Assembly (NCBI RefSeq): GCF_022267515.1
Contig: NZ_JAKFGB010000022.1
Span: 186,001 to 250,000 of the forward strand
Direction: 5' to 3'
Length of the DNA stretch: 64,000 nucleotides
Source: Rubinisphaera margarita
Lineage (GTDB): Bacteria > Planctomycetota > Planctomycetia > Planctomycetales > Planctomycetaceae
Part shown: positions 19,278 to 28,019 of the stretch, piece after piece
Layout of the letters: each line of letters begins with the position of its first letter
Numbering within the stretch: position 1 is the stretch's first letter
Made by a program: the position numbers and the translations under genes
Notes under the pieces: model-generated
Told to the model about the DNA's origin: nothing
Database searches by the model: none
What the model saw: the letters and a program-made list of their open reading frames with translations, nothing else

Positions 19278-20306
19278 ATGAAAAATCCCATCTGCTCCGT
19301 GATCTGTCGATCGACGTTAGCCATTCTGATTCTTGGGTTGAGCGGCTGCTGTCTCGGTCCCTTTCAGGGGACCTGCATGACGTTCGAGCCGTGCACTTAC
19401 GACATCTGCTGGCCGATCGTCTGCACGCCCTGTGATCCCTGTCTCGATGCCTGTTGCGATCCCTGTTGGGATCAGTGCAACTACGCGAGGCCCCAGCGGA
19501 TCATTCCGCAGCGGCGGAACATCATGACCAGGGCCACCTGGTGCCCCGACGACTACATGGCGCCTCCACGATTCCACGGTCGCCGCCACGCTCGCTGCTG
19601 TGTCGACCATTTCTGTGCACCGTCGTGCGAAGCGCCCGCCTGTGTCGCTCCTGTATGCGTCGCTCCCGCCTGCGTCGCGCCAGTCTGTGCCGCTCCGGTT
19701 TGTGCGGCTCCCGTTTGTGCCGCTCCCGCCTGCGAAGCACCAATGTGCGTCGCCCCGGCCTGTGCCGTGCCTCAATGTGTTGCTCCGACCTGCGTGGTTC
19801 CAGACTGCGTGGCACCGGCTTGTGTCGCCCCAGCCTGCGTCGCACCGGTTTGTGCGGTTCCAGCCGCTTGTGCGATTCCCGAATACCCCGTGTCGAGCCA
19901 CTACTCAGCCCGGTCGAAGCGAGCCTACTACGAACAGGATCTTCCGCCCATCGACGACATTCCCGATGGCTCCCACCGTCAGTTCCCCGTCGAAGAAGAA
20001 GCCCCGATCGAACTGCCGGATCCGGACACTCATCAGCAATCAAAGCCGAAATCCAAACCAGAGTCCAAAAAGTACAACGACTCTCCGGTGAAAGAGGGAG
20101 CAGAGAAAGTCGAGCCGAAAGAGCCGGCTGTAAAGAAGAAGGACGTGCCGGAGAGCTTCCCGCAGGAAGCCCCGAAGCCAATGCCCAAGTCGGACAAGAA
20201 TGACGACAAAGCTCCGACCTTCGATCCTCCATTCGAAATGCCGGAGAAAAAGGAAGGGGAGACGGCTCTGGGACCGCCGCTCGTGCCTCCCGTTCGCTTT
20301 GAGTAA
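19278..20306 (+). CDS. Cys-rich lipoprotein with tandem C-x-A-P-x pentapeptides
   Basis: A 342-residue protein from ATG 19278 (MKNPIC). A signal peptide leads to LGLSGC (lipobox). A Cys-rich head follows (CTPCDPCLDACCDPCWDQC, ~52-70). From about residue 113 to 200 there is a tract of about 17-18 nearly perfect pentapeptides of type C-(V/A/E)-A-P-(A/V/x), encoded by 15-bp tandem repeats. The last ~130 residues are Pro/Lys/Glu/Asp-rich and probably disordered. Regularly spaced cysteines could cross-link the protein in the cell wall or bind metal. Planctomycetes have envelope proteins rich in Cys and Pro, so a structural envelope role is a reasonable inference. A terminator follows. Confidence 0.75.
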   Translation: MKNPICSVICRSTLAILILGLSGCCLGPFQGTCMTFEPCTYDICWPIVCTPCDPCLDACCDPCWDQCNYARPQRIIPQRRNIMTRATWCPDDYMAPPRFHGRRHARCCVDHFCAPSCEAPACVAPVCVAPACVAPVCAAPVCAAPVCAAPACEAPMCVAPACAVPQCVAPTCVVPDCVAPACVAPACVAPVCAVPAACAIPEYPVSSHYSARSKRAYYEQDLPPIDDIPDGSHRQFPVEEEAPIELPDPDTHQQSKPKSKPESKKYNDSPVKEGAEKVEPKEPAVKKKDVPESFPQEAPKPMPKSDKNDDKAPTFDPPFEMPEKKEGETALGPPLVPPVRFE

Positions 20307-20326
20307 TCTGTGCGAGCGTTGAATTC

Positions 20327-20366
20327 AAACGGCCTGCCGGAACCTGCTTCCGCCAGGCCGTTTTCG
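20327..20366 (+). terminator. Terminator after the Cys-pentapeptide lipoprotein gene
   Basis: AACGGCCTG and CAGGCCGTT pair across a loop containing a second short complementarity (CCGGAA/TTCCG) and are followed by TT and T-rich sequence. It starts 21 bases after the stop. Confidence 0.8.
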
Positions 20367-20468
20367 TTTGCGCTGATGGTTGCAGTCCAGGAACGCATCA
20401 GCCTATCTTAATGGAACCTGCTTCCCGCACCCGCACAATCCCGCAACCGATCCCGCCAGGAGACTCCG

Positions 20469-22046
20469 ATGTCGATTCACCCCGCCAGTACCAGCCGTCG
20501 CTATGGCGTCGATCGTCGTGAGTTTCTGCGTTACATCGCCGCCGTCTCGGCCATTCCGACAATGGCGCTGCGGGCGGACGATCAGATCGACCGCCATCCG
20601 ACGTTCAAGTCGAACCCATTCACGCTCGGCGTCGCATCCGGGGACCCCGACAGTGACGGCGTCGTGCTCTGGACAAGACTTGTGCCCGAGCCATTCAATA
20701 ACGACGTTCTCTCATCGACCCCGATCGAAACAAAATGGGAAGTGGCCGAGGACGAAGGCTTCAAGTCGATTGTTCAGACCGGAACGGCACTCGCCACCCC
20801 TCAACTCGGGTACTCGGTGCATGTCGAAGTTGAGGGCCTGAAACCGCATCGCTGGTATTTCTACCGCTTTCATGCCGGCAACGAGACCAGCCCGATCGGC
20901 CGCACGCGAACGACTCCCGAACCGGAAACGATGCCCGACCGGCTGCGGTTTGTCTTCACCTCCTGCCAGCACTATGAGACCGGTTACTTCAACAGCTACC
21001 CGCATATGCAGCAGGAAGATCTCGACCTGATCGTGCATCTCGGAGATTACATCTATGAGTACGCGGGAATCGACAACCGCGTCCGCAAACATCACGGCGG
21101 CGAGATCAACAGTCTCAATGATTACCGAAATCGCTATACGCAGTATCGGCTCGATCAGGACCTGCAGGAAACGCATCGCCTGTTCCCCTGGCTGGTCACC
21201 TGGGACGATCATGAATTCGACAACAACTGCGCCGGCATCGTCTCGGAAGAAGATGGCGTCTCGCCCGAAGAGTTCCTGTTACGCCGGCTGAATGCCTATC
21301 AGGCGTACTACGAATTCATGCCGCTGCGACGAAGTTCGTTCCCGCAGGGGCCCGACATGAAACTCTACCGGAGTTGTCCGTACGGCCGGCTCGCGAATTT
21401 TCAGGTGCTCGATACCCGGCAGTATCGAACCGACCAGCCCAACGGTGACCATCAGAAGCCACTCACCGGGAAGGTCTTCGATCCTCAAACGACCATGCTC
21501 GGGCGGGACCAGGAAAAGTGGCTGATGTCGAACCTGCTGCAATCGACGGCGACGTGGAACGTTCTCGCTCAGCAGGTGATGATGGCACCGCTCAATCGCG
21601 GCACCCCCGAAGAAGCCCGCTACAGCATGGATCAGTGGCCCGGTTATGAATACAGCCGTCGCAAGCTGCTCAACTTCATGCACAGCCGCAACATCCCCAA
21701 CCCGATCGTGCTGACCGGCGACATTCACACCAACTGGGTGAACGATTTGAAACTTGATGCACAGTCGTCGAAGTCGCCGCTCGTCGGGACCGAGTTTGTC
21801 GGCACGTCCATGAACTCAGGCGGCAATGGCGGCAACCCGATCGCCGAGTTCGAACGAGCGGTGGCGCAGAATGACTTTGTCCACTGGCACAACACCAACC
21901 GCGGCTACGTCTCCTGCGAAGTCACGCCGGAAAAGTGGACATCGAACTTTCGCATCACTCCGGTCGTCGACATGCACGGGTCTCCCGTCGAAACCGCAGC
22001 GTCGTTCGTCGTGGAACAGGGACAACCTGGAGCGAAAAAGGCATAA
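20469..22046 (+). CDS. PhoD-family alkaline phosphatase/phosphodiesterase
   Basis: A 525-residue exported metallophosphatase. The N-terminus has a twin-arginine signal (DRREFLRYIAAVSA), so it is exported folded by Tat. The PhoD N-terminal domain (GVASGDPDSDGVVLWTRL) is followed by the catalytic domain with metal ligands in VHLGDYIYEYAG (~189), TWDDHEFDNN (~244) and LTGDIHTNW (~416). PhoD uses Ca2+/Fe3+ to release phosphate from phosphomonoesters or diesters, usually under phosphate limitation. I see no Pho box. It is a single gene, convergent with the DUF2062 gene. Confidence 0.95.
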   Translation: MSIHPASTSRRYGVDRREFLRYIAAVSAIPTMALRADDQIDRHPTFKSNPFTLGVASGDPDSDGVVLWTRLVPEPFNNDVLSSTPIETKWEVAEDEGFKSIVQTGTALATPQLGYSVHVEVEGLKPHRWYFYRFHAGNETSPIGRTRTTPEPETMPDRLRFVFTSCQHYETGYFNSYPHMQQEDLDLIVHLGDYIYEYAGIDNRVRKHHGGEINSLNDYRNRYTQYRLDQDLQETHRLFPWLVTWDDHEFDNNCAGIVSEEDGVSPEEFLLRRLNAYQAYYEFMPLRRSSFPQGPDMKLYRSCPYGRLANFQVLDTRQYRTDQPNGDHQKPLTGKVFDPQTTMLGRDQEKWLMSNLLQSTATWNVLAQQVMMAPLNRGTPEEARYSMDQWPGYEYSRRKLLNFMHSRNIPNPIVLTGDIHTNWVNDLKLDAQSSKSPLVGTEFVGTSMNSGGNGGNPIAEFERAVAQNDFVHWHNTNRGYVSCEVTPEKWTSNFRITPVVDMHGSPVETAASFVVEQGQPGAKKA

Positions 22047-22060
22047 GCGGAGCAGCAAGA

Positions 22061-22708
22061 CTACAGGTGGTAGTCGTCGGAAGAGAACGACTGCACCCCC
22101 CGCATTCCCTGACGCCGGCGGCGGCGGATGTGAATCAGGCGATGCTTCCGTTTCAGCACGTGCACCAGCCATTTGATGATCGGGTAACTCGCCACGGCGC
22201 TGACGATGCCTACGACGAGGGATCCGATTATCAGGGGCCAGCCAAACTCCCAGGTGAGTCGAACCAGCGATTGCCACCAGTCGGCCCAGCCGTCGTACTT
22301 CAGAGCCTCTTTCAAATCCTGGCGAGTCACCGTGCCGGCGACAAAGAACGTTCCGACCCAGTAGTTGAACCAGTAAATGGGAAGGGTCGTGACCGGATTG
22401 GAGATGTAAACCGCGATCAGGCCGGCAACGCGGTTGAATTGAAACAGCGGCTTGAAGATCGCGGCCAGTGCCAGAACGATCACCATCTGAATCCCGACCG
22501 TGGGCGTCATTGCGACGAAGACGCCGATCGCCGTTCCGAGTGCGATCGAATGGGGCGTATCATTGAGCGTGACGATTCGTCTCAACCACAATTGCGGCGA
22601 GACATACCACCACCACCTCCATCTGGCGGACTGGAGGAGATGGCTGCGATCGATCGATTCCGGGGAATCTCGATGAGCCGGAGTTTCGGTCTGCATCACG
22701 CACGTCAT
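22061..22708 (-). CDS. DUF2062 membrane protein
   Basis: A 215-residue protein matching DUF2062: LNDTPHSIALGTAIGVFVAMTPTVGIQ is the family's hallmark N-terminal loop and helix. It is followed by more membrane helices (FNRVAGLIAVYISNPVTTLPIYW and FGWPLIIGSLVVGIVSAVASY). The C-terminus is very basic and faces the cytoplasm. The function of DUF2062 is unknown; it is often near cell-envelope or glycosyltransferase genes. The start ATG overlaps the stop of the upstream lipoprotein (TAATG), implying translational coupling. ATG 22696 is an alternative. Confidence 0.88.
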   Translation of the reverse strand: MTCVMQTETPAHRDSPESIDRSHLLQSARWRWWWYVSPQLWLRRIVTLNDTPHSIALGTAIGVFVAMTPTVGIQMVIVLALAAIFKPLFQFNRVAGLIAVYISNPVTTLPIYWFNYWVGTFFVAGTVTRQDLKEALKYDGWADWWQSLVRLTWEFGWPLIIGSLVVGIVSAVASYPIIKWLVHVLKRKHRLIHIRRRRRQGMRGVQSFSSDDYHL

Positions 22709-22974
22709 TACTGAAGGGGTACGGGAGCGTTCTGTCCCGGTTCTCGCTCAGGTTCCTGGGGAATGGGTGGCTGTTCTTCGGTTGGTAATTCGTTCATCGG
22801 CTGATTCAGCAGCGGTTCTGTCTGCCCTTCAGGAACTGGGCCAGGATCTGAGGAAATTTCCGCATCTCGGGCGTTCTGGGGGACTTCCGCCGGTTCTCGT
22901 TCGCCCGAGCAACCCACGATGATGACGAGGAGCAGGAGGGAGGTAAGCCACGGGGCGAGTCGTCGTTCCATCAT
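22708..22974 (-). CDS. Small Pro/Glu-rich lipoprotein
   Basis: An 88-residue protein with a lipoprotein signal ending in VIIVGC (lipobox, about residue 22). The mature part is polar and rich in Pro, Glu and Gln with no folded domain apparent. Its stop codon overlaps the start of the DUF2062 gene by one base, so the two are made together. Function unknown; I infer an envelope role. Confidence 0.7.
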   Translation of the reverse strand: MMERRLAPWLTSLLLLVIIVGCSGEREPAEVPQNARDAEISSDPGPVPEGQTEPLLNQPMNELPTEEQPPIPQEPEREPGQNAPVPLQ

Positions 22975-23226
22975 TGTCAGCCTGTCTTCGTCTGGAGTTG
23001 CAGATCAGATCCGTTGGCGAATTATAGCCTACAATCACCCCAAGTTCACCCAGCCGGGGTGCAATTAACGATTCCGGGGAACCTGCGCGGACAAGGGCGT
23101 GTCAGACCGCGGTGGAAGCAGCGGAATCCGTGGGGTCCGACATTCTTACTTGTTCTTCGGATCGATTCTGCTATCGTATCGCTGGCTCAGGCACCTGCAG
23201 CCGGATGGGTGAGGGTGCCGACACAC

Positions 23227-23299
<73 letters not shown>

Positions 23300-23304
23300 C
23301 TTTC

Positions 23305-23338
23305 AGGACGTTTCCCGAATTCGGGGAACGTCCTTTTT
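23305..23338 (+). terminator. Terminator after tRNA-Lys
   Basis: AGGACGTTTCCCG pairs with CGGGGAACGTCCT around AATT (one imperfection) and is followed by TTTT. It begins five bases after the tRNA. Confidence 0.88.
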
Positions 23339-23411
23339 GCTGCGCGGTTCAACAATCGCACCGCGAGCCCCTGCCTGCTTTCCCCGAAAGAGAGCGACGA
23401 CGTCTGCGGCC

Positions 23412-24938
23412 TTAACGGGCGGCGACCGAGGTGTCTTCGTCGTTCTTCACGGTAATCGTGCGGCGGGCGATTTCGACGTTGTTACAGTTCAGCACGAACT
23501 GATACTCGCCAGCCGCCAGATCCGTCGGCAGATGGTAGCCGAATGTGTAGCGGAAGTTCTCGCGGGTCAGAGCTCCCTCAATCTGCTGCATCACGCCGCC
23601 GCGGCTGTTGTGCAGGTCGCACTTCAGGTAGAGATCGTCGAAGGGGGGAATCATATTCGCCTGGACCATCAGGAAGTCACCGGCTTCGAATGTGGTTCCA
23701 AATTCCGTCACACGACCGCCGATCATCCAATTGCCGATGTCGAGGGACAGCAGCTTGTCCTCCTCGCGAATCTGGTCATGGGTCCGCAGCATCGTCATGG
23801 CCTGTTCATGGGAGAGGGGCTGCAGCTGATAACGCCCCTCGGCTCGCCGGGTGCCAAAGCGATCGGCTGAGTGCTCGAAATAAAGACCAGCCGCGATCAC
23901 CGCCAGGCAAACTGGAACCAGTCCGCGGGTTCCAAGTCGCAGACAGCCCTCACCAATGGCCACCGTGGCTCGATGCGGAATCCGCAACAGAGTCTGCAGA
24001 GCAGGATATCGCCGTGAAAGTCCGGCCCCAAAGGCCCGCAGGTTCTGGATGTCATTCGGCGTGGTGAAGGCGAGGTAAATGCTGATGCAGACCAGCGGAA
24101 AGATGAACAGTCCGAGCAGCAGCGTCGTCATCCCATGAAACATCGCTCCGAGGAGGAGCATCGGAATTCGCATCCGCTTCTGCCAGACCGCGAAGAGGAA
24201 GGCGATTTCCCAGATAATAGTGACGTATCCGCCGGGGATCAGCAGAGCCGGATAGGCCGAAAACAGCTCCCCGACCGGGTTGTAATGATTCACATTGGAG
24301 AGCAGCCAGAACCGCAGCTGATCGCCCGTGAAGAAAGTCGACGTCTGCAACTTGGTGATGGCGGCTCCGAAGTAGACGAAACCAATAAAGATCTGAACCA
24401 GCCGTTGCGGCCACATCTCAACGGCTCGTCCCGTTCCGAGGAGTCGGAGGGGAGCTTTCACGCCTTGCCGCTTCAGTTCGAGCCACCGATCAACGGACCA
24501 GACGGCTCCACACTGAGAAATCGCCAGCAGCATGAATCCATGAGAGGCAATGACCGAATACTTCGTGATTGTGCTCAGTGAGTCCTGCAGCGTGAAATAG
24601 GTAAAGAGGATGAACACACTGGTCGCGGCCAGACGGGTTTTCCAACCGACGATGAGCAACACCATGGCCAGCAGCATAAACGTGTAGCAGGTCACTGCGA
24701 CCGGGCCGGACATCAGCGGCAGAAAGTTGAAAAAACCGAAGTTGTCGGCCAGAGGAGCCGCCGCTCCATCCGCCGAAAACAGTTCCCGGACTCGCGTCCA
24801 GCGGCTGCCCATCACAAACAGCATCACCGCGGTCAGCGAGATCCGCATCAGGGCCATTCCATAGGGAACCTGCCGGGCGAAGAAGAACTCATTGAACGCC
24901 TGGGTCCAGCTGGTGGTCTGCACGGTATCGGTGGCCAT
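23412..24938 (-). CDS. HTTM-domain membrane protein (gamma-carboxylase-related)
   Basis: A 508-residue protein. The first ~330 residues contain about eight hydrophobic helices arranged like the HTTM domain (horizontally transferred transmembrane domain) of vitamin-K-dependent gamma-carboxylase relatives: FFFARQVPYGMALMRISLTAVML, FIGFVYFGAAITKL and MFHGMTTLLLGLFIFPLVC. The last ~150 residues form a soluble, beta-rich domain (GRVTEFGTTFEAGDFLMVQAN; YTFGYHLPTDLAAGEYQFVL). HTTM proteins are suggested to modify or carry lipids or proteins at the membrane; the role here is unknown. The frame permits ATG 24944; ATG 24938 (MATDTV) is equally good. The hypothetical protein upstream on the same strand may belong to the same transcript. 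Confidence 0.8.
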   Translation of the reverse strand: MATDTVQTTSWTQAFNEFFFARQVPYGMALMRISLTAVMLFVMGSRWTRVRELFSADGAAAPLADNFGFFNFLPLMSGPVAVTCYTFMLLAMVLLIVGWKTRLAATSVFILFTYFTLQDSLSTITKYSVIASHGFMLLAISQCGAVWSVDRWLELKRQGVKAPLRLLGTGRAVEMWPQRLVQIFIGFVYFGAAITKLQTSTFFTGDQLRFWLLSNVNHYNPVGELFSAYPALLIPGGYVTIIWEIAFLFAVWQKRMRIPMLLLGAMFHGMTTLLLGLFIFPLVCISIYLAFTTPNDIQNLRAFGAGLSRRYPALQTLLRIPHRATVAIGEGCLRLGTRGLVPVCLAVIAAGLYFEHSADRFGTRRAEGRYQLQPLSHEQAMTMLRTHDQIREEDKLLSLDIGNWMIGGRVTEFGTTFEAGDFLMVQANMIPPFDDLYLKCDLHNSRGGVMQQIEGALTRENFRYTFGYHLPTDLAAGEYQFVLNCNNVEIARRTITVKNDEDTSVAAR

Positions 24939-25042
24939 GATCATCCTTGACTATATGGAGCAGGACGACGCCTGCGACGGGTGATGTTCAATTTCCGGAT
25001 GTGTGCGGCATCCCGGGGAAGAATCTCTCTGAGGTCGCGGAA

Positions 25043-25708
25043 TCAGTTTGTCGTCTGAAACGAGACCGGCTGAATGGTATTGCTGCCGGCGGCTGACATC
25101 GGCGCGGCCTGCTGCGGCGGAAGCAATTTCGGCTCAGTCACCGCGAACACGGTTCGCGAGTTCTTCCGCAGCTGGGCCAGTCGTGAGTTCGTATTCAGTT
25201 GATGAGCACGAATCGAGGCGTGCCAGGAGAGTCTGGCGTTGAGCACTTCGCAATCGGAGTTGTATGTCACGCGAGTGTGATAGTAGGAATGCTTTTCCTT
25301 CGGCTCCTCAAACCGCCACAGGTAGTCCGGGATGTTGTACCGCTTCGACCAGTTCTCTTCGATCAGATAGATCTGCTGAATCGGCTCGTGCTCGGTATTG
25401 CGGAGGATATTTCGGGCGATGGAGCCGCCGTGCATCGCGAAGCTGTCGTAGTCGATCCGCTGGGCGGGCCCGTAAGGCTGATAATCTCCCCACGGAACCG
25501 GCGTGAGCGAGTAATACTGTCCGCTGGCCCCCTGGGCGATCAAATGATTGCGGGTCTCGTAGCCGGACCAGCCACAGAACATATCCCAGACGACGTAATA
25601 CATCGCCGGATGAGCGACATTCCCCACCTGCAGCGTGTGGGAAGCGATCCCGCCCACCAGTGCGCCGAGGTAAAGAACAATCGTAGATATCGCAATCGCC
25701 CGTTTCAT
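25043..25708 (-). CDS. Membrane-anchored hypothetical protein upstream of HTTM gene
   Basis: A 221-residue protein with an uncleaved N-terminal helix or signal peptide (residues ~4-22). It has a Trp/Tyr-rich central part (YYVVWDMFCGWSGYETRNHL; PWGDYQPYGPAQRIDYDSF) and a C-terminal half with a charged stretch and a Gln/Pro-rich tail. No family is recognised. It lies 104 bases upstream of the HTTM gene on the same strand and is likely its partner; HTTM proteins are sometimes paired with such small exported proteins. Confidence 0.65.
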   Translation of the reverse strand: MKRAIAISTIVLYLGALVGGIASHTLQVGNVAHPAMYYVVWDMFCGWSGYETRNHLIAQGASGQYYSLTPVPWGDYQPYGPAQRIDYDSFAMHGGSIARNILRNTEHEPIQQIYLIEENWSKRYNIPDYLWRFEEPKEKHSYYHTRVTYNSDCEVLNARLSWHASIRAHQLNTNSRLAQLRKNSRTVFAVTEPKLLPPQQAAPMSAAGSNTIQPVSFQTTN

Positions 25709-25827
25709 GTCGGCCCTCCCTGGCCATCTCAGATCGGTCGGATCAATCGCGGCAAAGTCTGCGAGAATCGGGGTTTTCGGTCAAGATCAGATCCGCCGCG
25801 ACCGACAGCTGCGGGATTCCCACGGTC

Positions 25828-25967
25828 GTAGCGGCGGCATCCCTGCCGCCGAATGCGCACGACTGACACCGGTCGAAGGGAAACGGCCAGTTTTCATCGG
25901 AGCTGACCGAGTCCAGGCACGACTGAATTGACCGCGTCCCGGCAGCGGCAAGGATGTCGCCGCTACG
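25828..25967. repeat. Dispersed repeat R3, copy 1
   Basis: The left arm GTAGCGGCGGCATCCCTGCC (25828-) and the right arm GGCAGCGGC...GTCGCCGCTACG (25941-25967) are inverted with respect to each other around about 90 bases. The same arrangement recurs at 27766-27919. No gene overlaps it. Confidence 0.6.
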
Positions 25968-26150
25968 TTTTGACCACCCGTTTCATTGACCAACTGTCCC
26001 GAAACCGCTTGTTTTTACGGAAATTCGGACGGAACACATCTGGATCAGGAGGATTCAGCGAAGTTCGGCGGCGCGATACTTGACGACCCGTGGCCCGGTT
26101 GTGACACTGCATCCTGCTCCCTGTCTTTCGCAGCGATGTGGCGGGGATGA

Positions 26151-26250
<100 letters not shown>

Positions 26251-26335
26251 CCGTTCCCGCCAGCCGTGTCTGGCCACAGGGCCAGCGAGATGCCCCAGAC
26301 TGTGAAAGTCGCCCCCTCGCCCCGACTCCGCGACT

Positions 26336-27745
26336 ATGACCGAGGATTCGCTCACTCCTCTCGATACCACGCCGGTGCGAAAGAAATCTCGGTCGACCGG
26401 CCGCTGGCGCCCGTCGCTTCTGCAAGGCTACCGTATCGCCGTTCTTGTCTGCATCGTGCTGTTGATGCGACAACACGCCGTGAGTCAACGCATCCAGGGG
26501 AATCGCCCGATCGAACTGGAAGAAGTGCGGACAATCCTGCCCGAAGCCCGATCGCTGGCGATCGATGACAGCTCACGAGCCGGCCTGCTCGTCTTCAATG
26601 AAGCAGGGGAGGACGTCGGCTATGCACTGCGAACGACGCCGCAATCTGAAGACATCATCGGCTACGCCGGCCCGACCGATGTGCTGATCGTGATGGGAGC
26701 CCCGACGACCGAGCCGAATCCCAAGTCGCTCACTCTACCGTACGATTCCCCAGAGCCTCCACCACTTGAAGAACCGACCCGCAAAGTACTCGGGATCGGG
26801 GTTCGTCACAGCTGGGACACAAAGCGACATATCAAATGGGTCGTGGAAGATGCCTACTTCATGAACTTCTGGAAGGGCCGGGACTGGGACAACTTGACGA
26901 CAGTCGACCTCTACGATGAGTATATGGAGGGCGTCTCCGGGGCGACGCTGTCCAGCATGGGTATCGCCAAGTCGATCCAGCACCGCTTCCGCTGGTCAGA
27001 GAATCAAACGAAGTCGGCTCCTGAGATTCGTGTCTCCGCCACCGATATTGGCCTCTGGATCGCGCTGGCGATTGGGCTTCTCGTCACATTTCGTTCCGGC
27101 TGGAAAGGGAACACGAAAGTCTGGCTGGGCCTGAAGATCGCCGCGATTGTATATGTCGGATTCCTGAATGGCTCGCTGCTGGCATTGAGTCTATTTGCCG
27201 GCTATGCCGCCCAGGGTGTGGCCTGGCAGATGGCCCCCGGGCTGGTCACGCTGGTGGCGATCGCCTTTCTGACCCCGGCGACAACCCGCCGGCAACCCTA
27301 CTGCAGCCAGATCTGCCCGCACGGAGCTGCTCAACAGTTGTTGAGTCGCTACGTACCCTGGAAGATCCGTGTTTCTCAACCGGTAGCCGAAGGACTGAAA
27401 TGGATTCCCTGGCTGTTGATTGGCGTGGGAATCTCCTTTTATGTTCTCGAATTCCCGCTCGACCTGGCTTATCTGGAGCCGTTCGATGCCTACCTTTTCC
27501 GACAGTCGGCCTGGGTTCCGATCATCATCGCTGTCGGCAGCCTGGTCGTTTCGGCCTTTATTCCGATGGCCTATTGCAAGTACGGCTGCCCGACCGGACG
27601 GCTGCTTGAGTTCGTCCGCCACCACAGCCGAGCCGACCACATCGGCCGCAACGAAATTGCCGCTGGCCTCCTGTTGCTGATCACATGGCTGTCGGTTTAC
27701 TACTACGACGCCGTCCAACTCTGGCTCGTCCAACAACTGCTGTAG
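26336..27745 (+). CDS. NosR-like membrane protein with flavinylated FMN domain and two CxxxCP motifs
   Basis: A 469-residue electron-transfer protein. After one N-terminal helix (~31-46) comes an FMN-binding domain (~60-215) facing outside; it ends with EGVSGATLSS, in which Thr204 is the expected covalent FMN attachment site. Five or six membrane helices follow (~235-470), with two CxxxCP motifs (CSQICP, Cys323/327; CKYGCP, Cys414/418) typical of NosR/NapH-type proteins. A terminal 2x[4Fe-4S] ferredoxin domain, as in NosR, is absent. Such proteins pass electrons from the quinone pool or flavin to extracytoplasmic acceptors. No nos genes or ApbE flavin transferase lie nearby, so the partner is unknown. 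Confidence 0.82.
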   Translation: MTEDSLTPLDTTPVRKKSRSTGRWRPSLLQGYRIAVLVCIVLLMRQHAVSQRIQGNRPIELEEVRTILPEARSLAIDDSSRAGLLVFNEAGEDVGYALRTTPQSEDIIGYAGPTDVLIVMGAPTTEPNPKSLTLPYDSPEPPPLEEPTRKVLGIGVRHSWDTKRHIKWVVEDAYFMNFWKGRDWDNLTTVDLYDEYMEGVSGATLSSMGIAKSIQHRFRWSENQTKSAPEIRVSATDIGLWIALAIGLLVTFRSGWKGNTKVWLGLKIAAIVYVGFLNGSLLALSLFAGYAAQGVAWQMAPGLVTLVAIAFLTPATTRRQPYCSQICPHGAAQQLLSRYVPWKIRVSQPVAEGLKWIPWLLIGVGISFYVLEFPLDLAYLEPFDAYLFRQSAWVPIIIAVGSLVVSAFIPMAYCKYGCPTGRLLEFVRHHSRADHIGRNEIAAGLLLLITWLSVYYYDAVQLWLVQQLL

Positions 27746-27765
27746 ACTCCACTCCAGCGCCCTCC

Positions 27766-27919
27766 TGGCGGCAGCATCCTGCCGCTGAATGCGGGTGACT
27801 GGCAGAGAGAGGTCGGAAACGCTCGCTGACGCCCCTCTTTTTGCTGCTGTGCTATCAATGAGCAAGTCGCGTTGCATGCCATAGCCACGTCCCTTCGGCC
27901 GCCGGATGCCGCCGCTACG
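27766..27919. repeat. Dispersed repeat R3, copy 2
   Basis: The left arm GGCGGCAGCATCCTGCCGCTGAATGCG and the right arm CGGCCGCCGGATGCCGCCGCTACG (27896-27919) repeat the layout of copy 1 in the same order. Copies 1 and 2 bracket the SRP RNA and the NosR-like gene. The whole interval 27746-28019 contains no gene. Confidence 0.6.
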
Positions 27920-28019
27920 AATTCATTCGATGCGATCTCGGGCGTGCGAGTTGCGAAATCTGCGTAATCCCTGCAACATGTAGACAACTTCGCTTCTGTT
28001 CACCTTAAGGGATCCGACT

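Noticed and set aside
18899..19324. 141-codon minus-strand frame upstream of the motB-like gene, considered as motA
   Set aside because: It has no MotA-like membrane helices, is Arg/Gly-rich and overlaps the motB start.
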